Under the pieces are notes generated by a model. That model saw only the letters and a program-made list of their open reading frames with translations, searched no databases and had not been told where the DNA came from. From Aquisphaera giovannonii (GTDB lineage Bacteria; Planctomycetota; Planctomycetia; Isosphaerales; Isosphaeraceae), in the NCBI RefSeq assembly GCF_008087625.1, contig NZ_CP042997.1, positions 9,734,001 to 9,798,000 on the forward strand: DNA of 64,000 nucleotides. Reading direction: 5' to 3'. The position numbers and the translations under genes are program-made. Positions within the stretch are counted from its first letter, which is position 1, and the number at the start of each line of letters is the position of its first letter. This document shows positions 53,258-61,181 of the stretch, piece by piece.

Positions 53258-53380
53258 TCATGGTTCCTTTCGGAGAAGCGACCCGTAGCGGCGATGCACG
53301 GGCTGCCGTCAGGGGCTTCTCCCTCGCATGGTCAATTTCCTTTCAAGCGTTGCCCGTGAACCATTGAGAGGGGGTTCTCT

Positions 53381-53818
53381 ATGCTTCCCATGCTGTCCAG
53401 GAATGCGATGCTGGCTCCGAGCGCAAGCGGCCCGATCCATCGCCTGGATTCGTTCTTCGATCGAGTCTTCGGCGAGGATGGCTCGTTCGGCCTGGCCTGG
53501 GACAACGTGCCGGTCTCGATGTGGGAGGACGACGATCGCATCCACGTCGAGGCCGACCTGCCCGGCATGACCGAGAATGATGTGGAGATCACCGTCCACA
53601 ACGGGATGCTCTCCATCCGCGGCGAGCGCAAGCCCGAGGGCGGCCGGAACTACTTCTACAACGGCCGATCCTACGGGCGGTTCGAGCGGGTGATCACGCT
53701 CCCGGAGGCCGTGAATGCCGACGACGTGCAGGGCACGCTCAAGGACGGCGTCCTGCGATTGACGCTGCCCAAGCGCCCCGAGGCGAGGCCGAAGAAGATC
53801 ACGCTCAGGACGACCTGA
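53381..53818 (+). CDS. Small heat-shock protein (Hsp20/alpha-crystallin)
   Basis: A 145-aa chaperone that holds unfolding proteins in soluble oligomers. The alpha-crystallin domain runs from about residue 43 (NVPVSMWEDDDRIHVEADLP) through ENDVEITVHNGMLSIRGERK and FERVITLPEAVNADDVQGTL to GVLRLTLPKRPEARPKKI; the conserved 'GVLxLxLPK' is near the end. The N-terminal arm carries LDSFFDRVFGED. AGGGGG about eight bases upstream fits the ATG at 53381. First gene of a pair behind a sigma-54-type promoter. Confidence 0.95.
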   Translation: MLPMLSRNAMLAPSASGPIHRLDSFFDRVFGEDGSFGLAWDNVPVSMWEDDDRIHVEADLPGMTENDVEITVHNGMLSIRGERKPEGGRNYFYNGRSYGRFERVITLPEAVNADDVQGTLKDGVLRLTLPKRPEARPKKITLRTT

Positions 53819-53936
53819 CGGGTCGCCGGCGAGACAATCTCGGGGGCCCCCGGGGCGGGCCCGGAGGCCGCGTCTTGAGGTCCGGCAGGCGGGGCGGGCT
53901 CCTCGCCCCGCCCCGGCGTAGGGAGGAGTGCGGAAC

Positions 53937-54416
53937 ATGGCCATCGAACGCTGGGATCCCTTCCGCGACGCGGTCAGCCTCCGCGACGCGGTGAACACGC
54001 TCTTCCAGGAGAGCTTCGTCCGGCCGGGGAGCGTCCCGAACACCAACGGCACGGCCTCGCTGCCGCTGGACATCTGCGAGTCGGAGAACGAGTTCGTGAT
54101 CAGGGCCTCGCTCCCCGGAGTGAAGCCGGATGACGTGCAGATCACCCTCCACGGCGACACCCTGACCATCCGCGCCGAGGCGAAGGCCGAGGAGGAGAAG
54201 AAGGGCGAGCACTGGCACCTCCGCGAGCGACGATTCGGCTCGTTCCAGCGGTCCGTGACCCTCGGCACGCCCGTCAACACCGAGAAGGCCGACGCCCAGT
54301 ACGAGCACGGCGTCCTGACGCTCCGGCTGCCGAAGGCCGAGGAGGCCAAGCCCCGCCAGATCCGGATCGGCGGCTCCAGGCAGGCCAGGGTCGGCCAGGA
54401 ATCGGGCTCGAAGTGA
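53937..54416 (+). CDS. Small heat-shock protein (Hsp20/alpha-crystallin), second copy
   Basis: A 159-aa Hsp20: MAIERWDPFRDAVSLRDAVN is the common N-terminal arm, then the crystallin domain (LPLDICESENEFVIRASLPG, VQITLHGDTLTIRAEAKAEE, GSFQRSVTLGTPVNTEKADA, GVLTLRLPKAEEAKPRQI). GGAGGAG at 53922-53928 favours the ATG at 53937 over the GTG at 53928. It differs enough from its neighbour to form a two-component IbpA/IbpB-like pair. They are 118 bp apart, with a strong hairpin terminator after this gene. Confidence 0.95.
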   Translation: MAIERWDPFRDAVSLRDAVNTLFQESFVRPGSVPNTNGTASLPLDICESENEFVIRASLPGVKPDDVQITLHGDTLTIRAEAKAEEEKKGEHWHLRERRFGSFQRSVTLGTPVNTEKADAQYEHGVLTLRLPKAEEAKPRQIRIGGSRQARVGQESGSK

Positions 54417-54426
54417 CGCGGTCCGA

Positions 54427-54452
54427 GCGGCCGCGCCCCCCGGCGCGGCCGC
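54427..54452. terminator. 11-bp perfect hairpin between convergent genes
   Basis: GCGGCCGCGCC (54427-54437) pairs perfectly with GGCGCGGCCGC (54442-54452) around CCCC. It starts 10 bases after the second Hsp20 stop and 34 bases before the stop of the convergent gene, so it can serve both. Confidence 0.65.
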
Positions 54453-54486
54453 GCACCTCCGTTTCGCCCCTCCCCGGCCGCTCCGG

Positions 54487-55902
54487 TCATCCCCCCCCGC
54501 CGCCGGCGCGTGCCGCCTCGCCCCGAGGAGATCCGACGCCGGGCAGGAAGAACTCGGGCAGGTCGGCCTCGAGGCGCCTCTCCAGCGAATCCAGATGCCG
54601 CGAGGCGGAATGCTCCGGCGCCAGTTCGCGGGCGAACTCCCAGCAGAAGAAGGCCGGCTCGGTCGCGAAGGCCTGCTGATAGGTCGAGCCGAGGTCCCTC
54701 CAGACCGACGGGTTGTAGGGGTTGACCCTCAGGGCCGCGAGGTGCAGCCGCCGCGCGTCGTCGAAGGCACGCTCCACGCCCGCCCCCGTGCGTCGCCGCG
54801 CGTGGAGGTTGGCCTCGTAGATCATGAGCACATGGGGGAAATCCCCGGATGCCTTCCTCAGGGATTGGAGGGTCCGGATGGCCCCGGCCAGGTGGTCCTG
54901 GTCGGGCATGAGCGCCGCGTCGAGGCGGCGGAGGCTCGGGTCGTCCCGCGCGCGGTCGGCGAAGGATTGGACCCGGCGATGCCAGTCCGGGTCCTCCGTC
55001 TGGAGGAAAAGCTCCGTCGCGGCCAGGGTGGCCTCGAAGTACCGGCCCGCGGCCGAGGCGCGATCGAATCCGGCCGAGGCACGCGCGACCTGCGCGGAGG
55101 CCCCGCGCGGGTCCTTCCGGGCGGCCTCCATCAGGGACGCCTCCTCGCCGAGGTTTGGCTGAACCCTGGACAGCCCGGCGACCAGGAAGGAGGACTCGTC
55201 CCCGACGCAGGCGCGATCGAGGGCGTACCGGGTGCAGACCGCCGGATCGGTCGCCCGGCCCCCGGGGTAGGCCATGTGGACGAGGACCTTCGGTATCCCC
55301 GGGCGGGCCTGCAGGTCCCCGAGGATCTCGGGATGGGTGCCGTAGTGGGCGTAGCGGAACGACTGCGAGAAGACGAGCAGCGTCCGGGGCGAAGCCCGGG
55401 CCATCTCCTTGTCGAATTCGAAGAGGAGTCTGTCCTTCCACCGGAATAACACCCGCGACGACGTCTCCTCGCGGCGGATCTCCGTCGGCGTGCCGGGTTC
55501 GGAGACCGCGAGCTCGTGATGCAGCAGCGCCGGCGGCCAGTCCGGCATGGACCTGCCCCCCGCTCCCCGGAACGCGGCCAGTAAGGCCTTCCGGCTGCCC
55601 AGTTCCATCGCGCGGAACAGCGGGACGCTGTACAGCGACCACTCCGCATACTCCTTCTTCGCGAGGTCGACGACGAGCCGACGCCGCGCCCGGAAGTCCA
55701 GCACGTAGCGGACCCCCGCCACCTCCTCGGCGAGGCGGTCGGCGCCGAGGACCAGGCGGACGGGGTACGACCGCGGGGCATCCGCCGGCAGCCCCGCGCC
55801 CTCGACCGTCACCGTGACGTCCAGTCGTACCGGGGCTTCGGGCGTCGCGCCGGCCCCGAGCAGGACGATGAGCACCGAGATCGGACTCGATAGCATGAAC
55901 AT
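54487..55902 (-). CDS. Hypothetical secreted protein
   Basis: A 471-aa protein starting at ATG 55902 with a signal peptide (MFMLSSPISVLIVLLGAG). A beta-rich N-terminal domain (VRYVLDFRARRRLVVDLAKK) is followed by an alpha/beta domain (LLVFSQSFRYAHYGTHPEIL) and helical, TPR-like sequence in the C-terminal half (HLAALRVNPYNPSVWRDLGS, FFCWEFARELAPEHSASRHL). No enzyme motif recognised. It may be a periplasmic binding or scaffold protein. Confidence 0.65.
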   Translation of the reverse strand: MFMLSSPISVLIVLLGAGATPEAPVRLDVTVTVEGAGLPADAPRSYPVRLVLGADRLAEEVAGVRYVLDFRARRRLVVDLAKKEYAEWSLYSVPLFRAMELGSRKALLAAFRGAGGRSMPDWPPALLHHELAVSEPGTPTEIRREETSSRVLFRWKDRLLFEFDKEMARASPRTLLVFSQSFRYAHYGTHPEILGDLQARPGIPKVLVHMAYPGGRATDPAVCTRYALDRACVGDESSFLVAGLSRVQPNLGEEASLMEAARKDPRGASAQVARASAGFDRASAAGRYFEATLAATELFLQTEDPDWHRRVQSFADRARDDPSLRRLDAALMPDQDHLAGAIRTLQSLRKASGDFPHVLMIYEANLHARRRTGAGVERAFDDARRLHLAALRVNPYNPSVWRDLGSTYQQAFATEPAFFCWEFARELAPEHSASRHLDSLERRLEADLPEFFLPGVGSPRGEAARAGGGGG

Positions 55903-56243
55903 GCCCAACCTCCCTGGCCGAACCTGTTCGGCGTCATCGCCGAGTCCGACGCGCCGGGCGCCGGGCGGATCCGGGGCCGCCGGGATCGCGGCGGCGAGCC
56001 CCCTCGGCGACTGCCTCGCGAGGGGCCCCGGCCCGCGTCACGGTCGCCTCGTCACGACCCCGCAGGCACCGGGCCCCGCGACAGGACCCCGCCGCGAAGC
56101 CGGAATGGCCGTCCCGCCGGCCCCTCGCGAGCCGGTCCAGCCAGCTCGAGCGTAGGCATATCGCATCAGCCGATCAAGCAAATCCCGATAAATCCACCGC
56201 GCCAGCCCGGCCCCGCTCCGCCGGGCCCGCCGCCGTCGCGGGG
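55903..56243. other. 341-bp gap
   Basis: Between two minus-strand genes. One frame near 56100-56215 reads ARWIYRDLLDRLMRYAYARA, more protein-like than its surroundings, and could be the end of a lost gene, but it has no credible start. Nothing else seen. Confidence 0.35.
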
Positions 56244-57050
56244 TCAGGCCTTCCCCGCGATGGCCGCCGTCCAGTGGGCGACCGCCTCCGGCGACATGGA
56301 GCCGATGGGCTCCAGGCGGGCGTCGCGGTAGCCCCACAGGCCGATGTCGGGCAGGTACTGCTCGCGGGAGAGGAGCGTCCCGAAGCAGACCTTCGCCGGC
56401 TCCGGGGGCGGCTGGCACTCCAGCTCCTCGGACAGCCTGGCGGCCAGGCGCTTGAGGACCCACGGCGGGATGCAGTCGCGCTCGGCGGGGTAGATGAAGC
56501 CGAAGGTGACGAGGTGGCCGAAGAGGATTCGCCACTTGTCGCCGAAGCGGCGGAGCAATCGCTCCCAGTCCAGGCCGCGCCCGCGGCTGCGGATGAGGTG
56601 GGCGACGTCGGCGCCATCGAACCGCTCGCGCTCCTGGATGAAGGCCTTGGACCAGATCATCTCCTCCGCGGGGCAGAGCTTCACCGGCACGCCCATCACC
56701 TCGCCGTCGGCCGCGTGGGCGAACCACTCGTCGTCCACCTCGGAGACGCCGTTGCCCGAGGAGTAGATCAGGTCGATGAACGCGTCGTCCTCGTACGCCT
56801 TGGCCAGCCAGTGGGGGAAGGTGGCCTCGGTCTGGTACCCGGCCGCCTCCAGCGCCCGGAGCATGGGGTCGCGGTCGGCCCGGCGGATGAAGACGTCCAG
56901 GTCCTTCGTGTGTCGCTCGATCCCCGCGTGCTTCGTCAGCGCGTACGCACCGCCGACGAGGAACGGCGGGCCCGCCTCGTTGAGCACGGCCAGCGTGCGC
57001 TGGTAGAACGCCTTCGTCTTCGGGTCCAGCCCGGCTTCCACGAGTCCCAT
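56244..57050 (-). CDS. Nucleotidyltransferase-fold protein
   Basis: A 268-aa protein: AFYQRTLAVLNEAGPPFLVG then GGAYALTKHAGIERHTKDLD and VFIRRADRDPMLRALEAAGY. The 'GGxAL ... R.TxDLD' pattern is that of minimal nucleotidyltransferases used as antitoxins or as aminoglycoside-like transferases; DLIYSSGNGVSEVDDEWFAH and LCPAEEMIWSKAFIQERERF continue the fold. No HEPN partner is nearby. Starts at ATG 57050 or 57059. Divergent from a phosphoesterase gene. Confidence 0.8.
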   Translation of the reverse strand: MGLVEAGLDPKTKAFYQRTLAVLNEAGPPFLVGGAYALTKHAGIERHTKDLDVFIRRADRDPMLRALEAAGYQTEATFPHWLAKAYEDDAFIDLIYSSGNGVSEVDDEWFAHAADGEVMGVPVKLCPAEEMIWSKAFIQERERFDGADVAHLIRSRGRGLDWERLLRRFGDKWRILFGHLVTFGFIYPAERDCIPPWVLKRLAARLSEELECQPPPEPAKVCFGTLLSREQYLPDIGLWGYRDARLEPIGSMSPEAVAHWTAAIAGKA

Positions 57051-57198
57051 GCCCGGCATTCCTCCGCTTGCGGTCCCAGGGTGCGTCCCCCACGGCTGCA
57101 AGTCCGGTGCCGCGCGGGCACGGTCTTTGCCGACTGCACGGTTGCGAAGTCGGCCCGCGTCGGTGCCGGGCGACGATCCCCGTTCGCGGAGGAAGACG

Positions 57199-57954
57199 AT
57201 GTCCGAGACGAGATCGACGGTGAGGGTCGCGGCGGTCGGCGACCTCCATTGCAGCAAGGACTCCCGGGGATTGATCCGGCCGCTGTTCGAGGCCGCGGGC
57301 GAGTTCGCCGACGTGCTGGTGCTCTGCGGCGACCTGACCGACTACGGGCTGCCCGAGGAGGCGAGCCTCCTGGTCGAGGAGCTGTCCGTCCCGTCGCGGC
57401 CGCCGACGGTGGCCGTGCTGGGCAACCACGACTTCGAGTCCGGCCGGGAGGGCGAGGTCCGCCGGATCCTCGCGGAGGCGGGCATCACGCTGCTCGACGG
57501 CGACGCGGTCGTGATCGAGGGGGTCGGGTTCGCGGGGGCCCGGGGGTTCGGGGGCGGGTTCGGCCGGGGGACGCTCGGCTCCTGGGGCGAGAAGGCGGTC
57601 AAGGCGTTCGTCCAGGAGGCGGTGGACGAGGCGCTGAAGCTCGAGAGCGCCCTCGCGCGGCTGCGGACCGAGAGCCGGATCGCGGTGCTCCACTACTCCC
57701 CGGTCCGCGACACGGTCGTGAACGAGCCGCCGGAGATCTTCCCGTTCCTCGGCTGCGGCCGCCTCGAGGACCCGCTGAACCGCTACCCCGTCACGGCCGT
57801 CGTCCACGGCCACGCCCACAACGGCACCCCCGAGGGCCGGACCGCCGGGGGGACCCCGGTCTACAACGTCTCGCTCCCCCTGATGCGCAAGGCCGCCCCC
57901 GGCGGCCCGCCGTTCCGGATCCTGGAGGTCCCGGCGGGGTCGCCGGCCGGTTGA
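57199..57954 (+). CDS. Calcineurin-like metallophosphoesterase
   Basis: A 251-aa protein with all dimetal-site blocks: GDLHCSKD (Asp, His), LCGDLTDYG (Asp), LGNHDFES (Asn, His), VLHYSPVRD (His) and HGHAHNG (His, His). Such enzymes cleave phosphodiesters, phosphomonoesters or nucleic acids; substrate unknown. A purine-rich GGAGGAAG upstream of ATG 57199 is the ribosome site. Soluble, no signal peptide. Divergent from the nucleotidyltransferase-like gene across 148 bp. Confidence 0.92.
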   Translation: MSETRSTVRVAAVGDLHCSKDSRGLIRPLFEAAGEFADVLVLCGDLTDYGLPEEASLLVEELSVPSRPPTVAVLGNHDFESGREGEVRRILAEAGITLLDGDAVVIEGVGFAGARGFGGGFGRGTLGSWGEKAVKAFVQEAVDEALKLESALARLRTESRIAVLHYSPVRDTVVNEPPEIFPFLGCGRLEDPLNRYPVTAVVHGHAHNGTPEGRTAGGTPVYNVSLPLMRKAAPGGPPFRILEVPAGSPAG

Positions 57955-58061
57955 GGCTCCGCCGGAAGGCCGACATCTGGCCCTCCCGCCGCCGGCGGTG
58001 CGAAGATGGTGGCGCGGCGGGCCGAGGCGGGCCCGCCGCGACCTCGGGAGATCGGATCGTG

Positions 58062-60101
58062 ATGGCTGCCCGTGCGACCGTCCTGGCCTGGCTTGGCCTG
58101 TCCCTCGTCCCGGCGGGGGCCGGCCGCGGCGAGCCCCCGCGCGAGCCGCTCGTGATCACGCGCGACGCGGCCCTGGAGCCCGGCCGCGTCTACGGGCCGA
58201 TCGTGGTGAAGGGCTCCGGGATCACGGTCGACGGCCGGGGCGCCTGGGTCGTGGGCGCGACGGGCGGGCCGGCGAAGGCGTTCCGGGGTACGGGCATCTG
58301 GGCGGAGCACGCCTCCCGGGTCACGCTGAGGAACCTCAACGCCAAGGGCTGGGAGACCGGCCTGCGGATCGTCGACGGCGAGGGCTGGCTCGTCGAGGGG
58401 TGCGATTTCTCCGACAACTTCGACGACCCGGCCTTCGGCTGGGGGGAGAACGGGCGCCGGGGCGGCATCGTGCTGGAGCGGGTCCGCAAGTCGACTCTCC
58501 GCCGCAACCGGGCCAACCGCGTCTGGGACGGATGCGTGCTCGTCGATTCGGACGACAACACGCTCGAGCACAACGACTTCTCCCACACCTCAAACACGGG
58601 CCTGAGGCTCTGGCACGCGTCCCGGAACCGGGTCGAGCGCAACAACCTCTCCTACGGCCTGCGGATCGACCCGGGCGAGGTCCACGCGCGCGACTCCGCC
58701 TGCGTGCTGATCGAGAGCGGCTCGGACGGCAATCGATTGGTCGCCAACGACTGCACACACGGCGGCGACGGCATCTTCATCCGCGTCCTCAACGGCCGGG
58801 TGAGCGCGGGGAACGTCTTCGAGGAGAACGACGCCTCGTACGCCAACAACAACGGCTTCGAGGCCTGGGCCCCGCGGAACGTCTACCGCCGCAACCGGGC
58901 CAACCACTGCAGCTACGGCTTCTGGCTGGGCGCCTCGGACCAGACGCGGCTCGAGGGGAACGAGGCGTCGTTCAACGGCCTCCCCGGCGGGTTCCACAAC
59001 TCCCCCCACCTGCCCGGCGACGGCCACGCCGGCATCGTCTTCCTGTTCGGCCCGTCGAGCCACACGGTGGTCCGGGACAACACCTGCCGCGACAACAACG
59101 GCGCGGGGGTCGCCCTCGTCGGCGACCTCGAGCGCGGCGGCCCGAAGTGGAAGGCGTTCCACTGGGTCGTGGAGCGGAACCGCCTGGAGGGCAACCGCTG
59201 GGGCCTGTACGCCCGCAACGCGGACTGGATCGACCTCTCCGGCAACGCGTTCAGGGGCAACACCGGGGACGACGTCCGCCTCGACGGCGGGGTGACGCGG
59301 TTCGCGAATCGCAAGGGTGACACCGGCATCCAGGCGCCTCCCGTCGTGCGACTGGAAGGGCCCGACCGCGTCCGTCGCGGGGAGGAGGTGACCTTCGACG
59401 CCTCGCGGAGTTCCGATCCCCAGGGGCGGCCCCTGACCTTCGCCTGGGACCTCGGCGACGGCACCCGGGCGGACTCGGCGGTCGTCCGGCACGCCTTCGC
59501 GAAGCCCGGGTTCCACCGCCTGGGCCTGACCGTGTCCAACGGCTCGCTCTCCGAGATCGGCTGGCGCGACCTCTACGTGGCGGACGAGGGTGAGGACCTC
59601 GCCACGGAGGGCCGGGCCGCATCGTGGATCTGGCGGGACCCGGATTCCCGCGTCGCGTTCGCGGACGACGAGGCGACCAGGGTCATCGGGCGCAGTTCCG
59701 TCGCCGCCCGAATCTCCCCCTACGGCGGCGGGCGCGTGGAGCTCGTCTATCCGACGGCGAAGGACGCCGCCTGGCCCCTCCGCGGCCGCACCGAGCTGGT
59801 CTTCTGGCTCAAGGCCCTGAACGAGAACGTCCCGGGCTGGCAGGACGTCAACCCGGTCGTCCGGCTCTCCGGGTCGGCCGACCGATCGGTCGTCTTCACC
59901 CCGCGGGCCGACCTGCTCAGCCACCCGCCGCACAACGAGGGCCGCGAGGGCTGGACTCGCTTCGCCATCCCCCTCGCCGGCAATGCCGACTGGTCCCGCG
60001 AGGGCCCGATGCTGGAGACGGTCCACGCGATCGCGATCGGCTTCGACTCCTGGGGCACGCCCCCGCTGCAGATCTGGATCGACGGCCTCTGCCTCGAATA
60101 G
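58062..60101 (+). CDS. Secreted parallel beta-helix protein with PKD and CBM-like domains
   Basis: A 679-aa exported protein. Signal peptide MAARATVLAWLGLSLVPAGA. Residues about 40-420 form a NosD/CASH-type right-handed parallel beta helix (STLRRNRANRVWDGCVLVDS, NTLEHNDFSHTSNTGLRLWH, NRLEGNRWGLYARNADWIDL). A PKD domain follows (about 430-510, FAWDLGDGTRADSAVVRHAF). The C-terminal about 170 residues are a jelly roll with LVFWLKALNENVPGWQDVNP and IAIGFDSWGTPPLQIWIDGL, as in carbohydrate-binding modules of glycoside hydrolases. Probably binds or cleaves a polysaccharide; catalytic residues are not identifiable. Confidence 0.85.
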   Translation: MAARATVLAWLGLSLVPAGAGRGEPPREPLVITRDAALEPGRVYGPIVVKGSGITVDGRGAWVVGATGGPAKAFRGTGIWAEHASRVTLRNLNAKGWETGLRIVDGEGWLVEGCDFSDNFDDPAFGWGENGRRGGIVLERVRKSTLRRNRANRVWDGCVLVDSDDNTLEHNDFSHTSNTGLRLWHASRNRVERNNLSYGLRIDPGEVHARDSACVLIESGSDGNRLVANDCTHGGDGIFIRVLNGRVSAGNVFEENDASYANNNGFEAWAPRNVYRRNRANHCSYGFWLGASDQTRLEGNEASFNGLPGGFHNSPHLPGDGHAGIVFLFGPSSHTVVRDNTCRDNNGAGVALVGDLERGGPKWKAFHWVVERNRLEGNRWGLYARNADWIDLSGNAFRGNTGDDVRLDGGVTRFANRKGDTGIQAPPVVRLEGPDRVRRGEEVTFDASRSSDPQGRPLTFAWDLGDGTRADSAVVRHAFAKPGFHRLGLTVSNGSLSEIGWRDLYVADEGEDLATEGRAASWIWRDPDSRVAFADDEATRVIGRSSVAARISPYGGGRVELVYPTAKDAAWPLRGRTELVFWLKALNENVPGWQDVNPVVRLSGSADRSVVFTPRADLLSHPPHNEGREGWTRFAIPLAGNADWSREGPMLETVHAIAIGFDSWGTPPLQIWIDGLCLE

Positions 60102-60457
60102 TTTCGGATCGCGAAGAGGCGTGCGATGGCCGCGGGAGGGGACTCCCGGAGGGGACGTCGCCAGCCCCCCGAGTGTCCGTGGCCGGGCTGGAGGCGATGC
60201 GACGGGATCGCCTCGGCCGGCGGGCCGGAGCCGGTCCCTCATCGGGGCTCGCACGACCTCGGCCGGCGACACGCCGGCGACCCGGTCCGCGATACACACG
60301 CCGGCGACAAGCCGCCGTTCGTCTACTGGCGCACCAATCGGGTCCTTCGCAGATCATCAGCAGCGGCCGCCTCCGTGCGGCGACTCCGCGGGCCGAGGCT
60401 CGCCCGGACGCCCCGCAGGGGGCGGCAGGTCGCGACCGCTGTAGTGCCCCCGCGAGT
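60102..60457. other. 356-bp gap between convergent genes
   Basis: No gene recognised. It contains the hairpin at 60191-60214 and three copies of CGCCGGCGAC-like sequence between about 60264 and 60311. Confidence 0.4.
60191..60214. terminator. 8-bp hairpin between convergent genes
   Basis: GAGGCGAT (60191-60198) pairs perfectly with ATCGCCTC (60207-60214) around an 8-base loop, 90 bases after the beta-helix gene. It could end either converging transcript. Confidence 0.4.
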
Positions 60458-61009
60458 TCAGGCGGCGGCCCCGTGAGGCGACCGGCCCGGCATTCCGAGC
60501 CGGGACACGCCCAACCTTGCGAGGCCCATGGCGCAGAGGCCCCCGGCCAGGGCAAAGAGCAGTTGCGGCGCCGACCAGACCAGGGACCTGACCAGGACCC
60601 CCGCAGGCCCCTCGGGATCGACAAGCTGCCGGGACGAGCCGAGCCACCGCTCGAGGACATCGCCCGCGGAGCTGCCGTAGCTCAACCAGAGGGAACTGGC
60701 CTTCGAGACGTTGACCAGCCGGGGCGATTGGCCCGGATAGGCGACGGCGACCAGCTCCCTCGGGAGGGTCATCCCCCAGGCGAAGGAGGCCATCGCCAGC
60801 GAGCCGAAGGCCAGGAATCCGAGCCAGAAGGCGGGATTCGACCGGCGGCGAAGGAGGCGGAAGGCCACCGCCTGGAGCGCGATCAGGGTCGGCGCCATGC
60901 CGACGAAGATCTCGGCGTTATGAGCGAACAGCGCCGTCGCGACGGTCAGATTGGCGGCGACGATCAGGACGACGACCATCCCTGCCGCGATCGAGAACCG
61001 GAGTTTCAT
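60458..61009 (-). CDS. Hypothetical membrane protein
   Basis: A 183-aa protein with about four hydrophobic helices: FSIAAGMVVVLIVAANLTVA, IFVGMAPTLIALQAVAFRLL, FWLGFLAFGSLAMASFAWGM and LVWSAPQLLFALAGGLCAMG. A soluble loop (YPGQSPRLVNVSKASSLWLS) lies between the third and fourth. ATG 61009. No family recognised. Confidence 0.6.
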   Translation of the reverse strand: MKLRFSIAAGMVVVLIVAANLTVATALFAHNAEIFVGMAPTLIALQAVAFRLLRRRSNPAFWLGFLAFGSLAMASFAWGMTLPRELVAVAYPGQSPRLVNVSKASSLWLSYGSSAGDVLERWLGSSRQLVDPEGPAGVLVRSLVWSAPQLLFALAGGLCAMGLARLGVSRLGMPGRSPHGAAA

Positions 61010-61181
61010 GGCTCCCTCCGTGGGGCGTAACGGTGTCCGGAGACGGCCAGAGCCTAAAGCAAGCCGCGGGGGTGTCAATCGGAACTGGCCCGAGCGACGG
61101 GCCGATGAGCACCTCGACCATTCCGGCCTTCCGCCCGTACGCAACCCGGGGAGCATCTCGGAGAGGGCCGGCGCCGCCCCC

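Larger units (their letters stand above)
52981..53380. other. 400-bp region carrying the Hsp20 promoter
   Basis: No gene. It holds the terminator of the FGE-fold gene, an inverted repeat (TGTTT at 53157-53161 and AAACA at 53173-53177) and the sigma-54-like promoter at 53242-53257 that should drive the two small heat-shock genes, with a leader of roughly 110 bases. Confidence 0.55.

Noticed and set aside
57080-57190. Possible cobalamin-riboswitch-like text (CTGCAAGTCCGGTGCCG ...) between divergent genes
   Set aside because: Only the 'AAGTCCGGTG' part resembles a B12 element; the conserved B12 box and the flanking stems are absent, and the neighbouring genes have no B12 link.
60264-60320. Three copies of a CGCCGGCGAC-like sequence suggesting a small repeat array
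   Set aside because: Copies are short, unevenly spaced and within very GC-rich sequence; no array structure.
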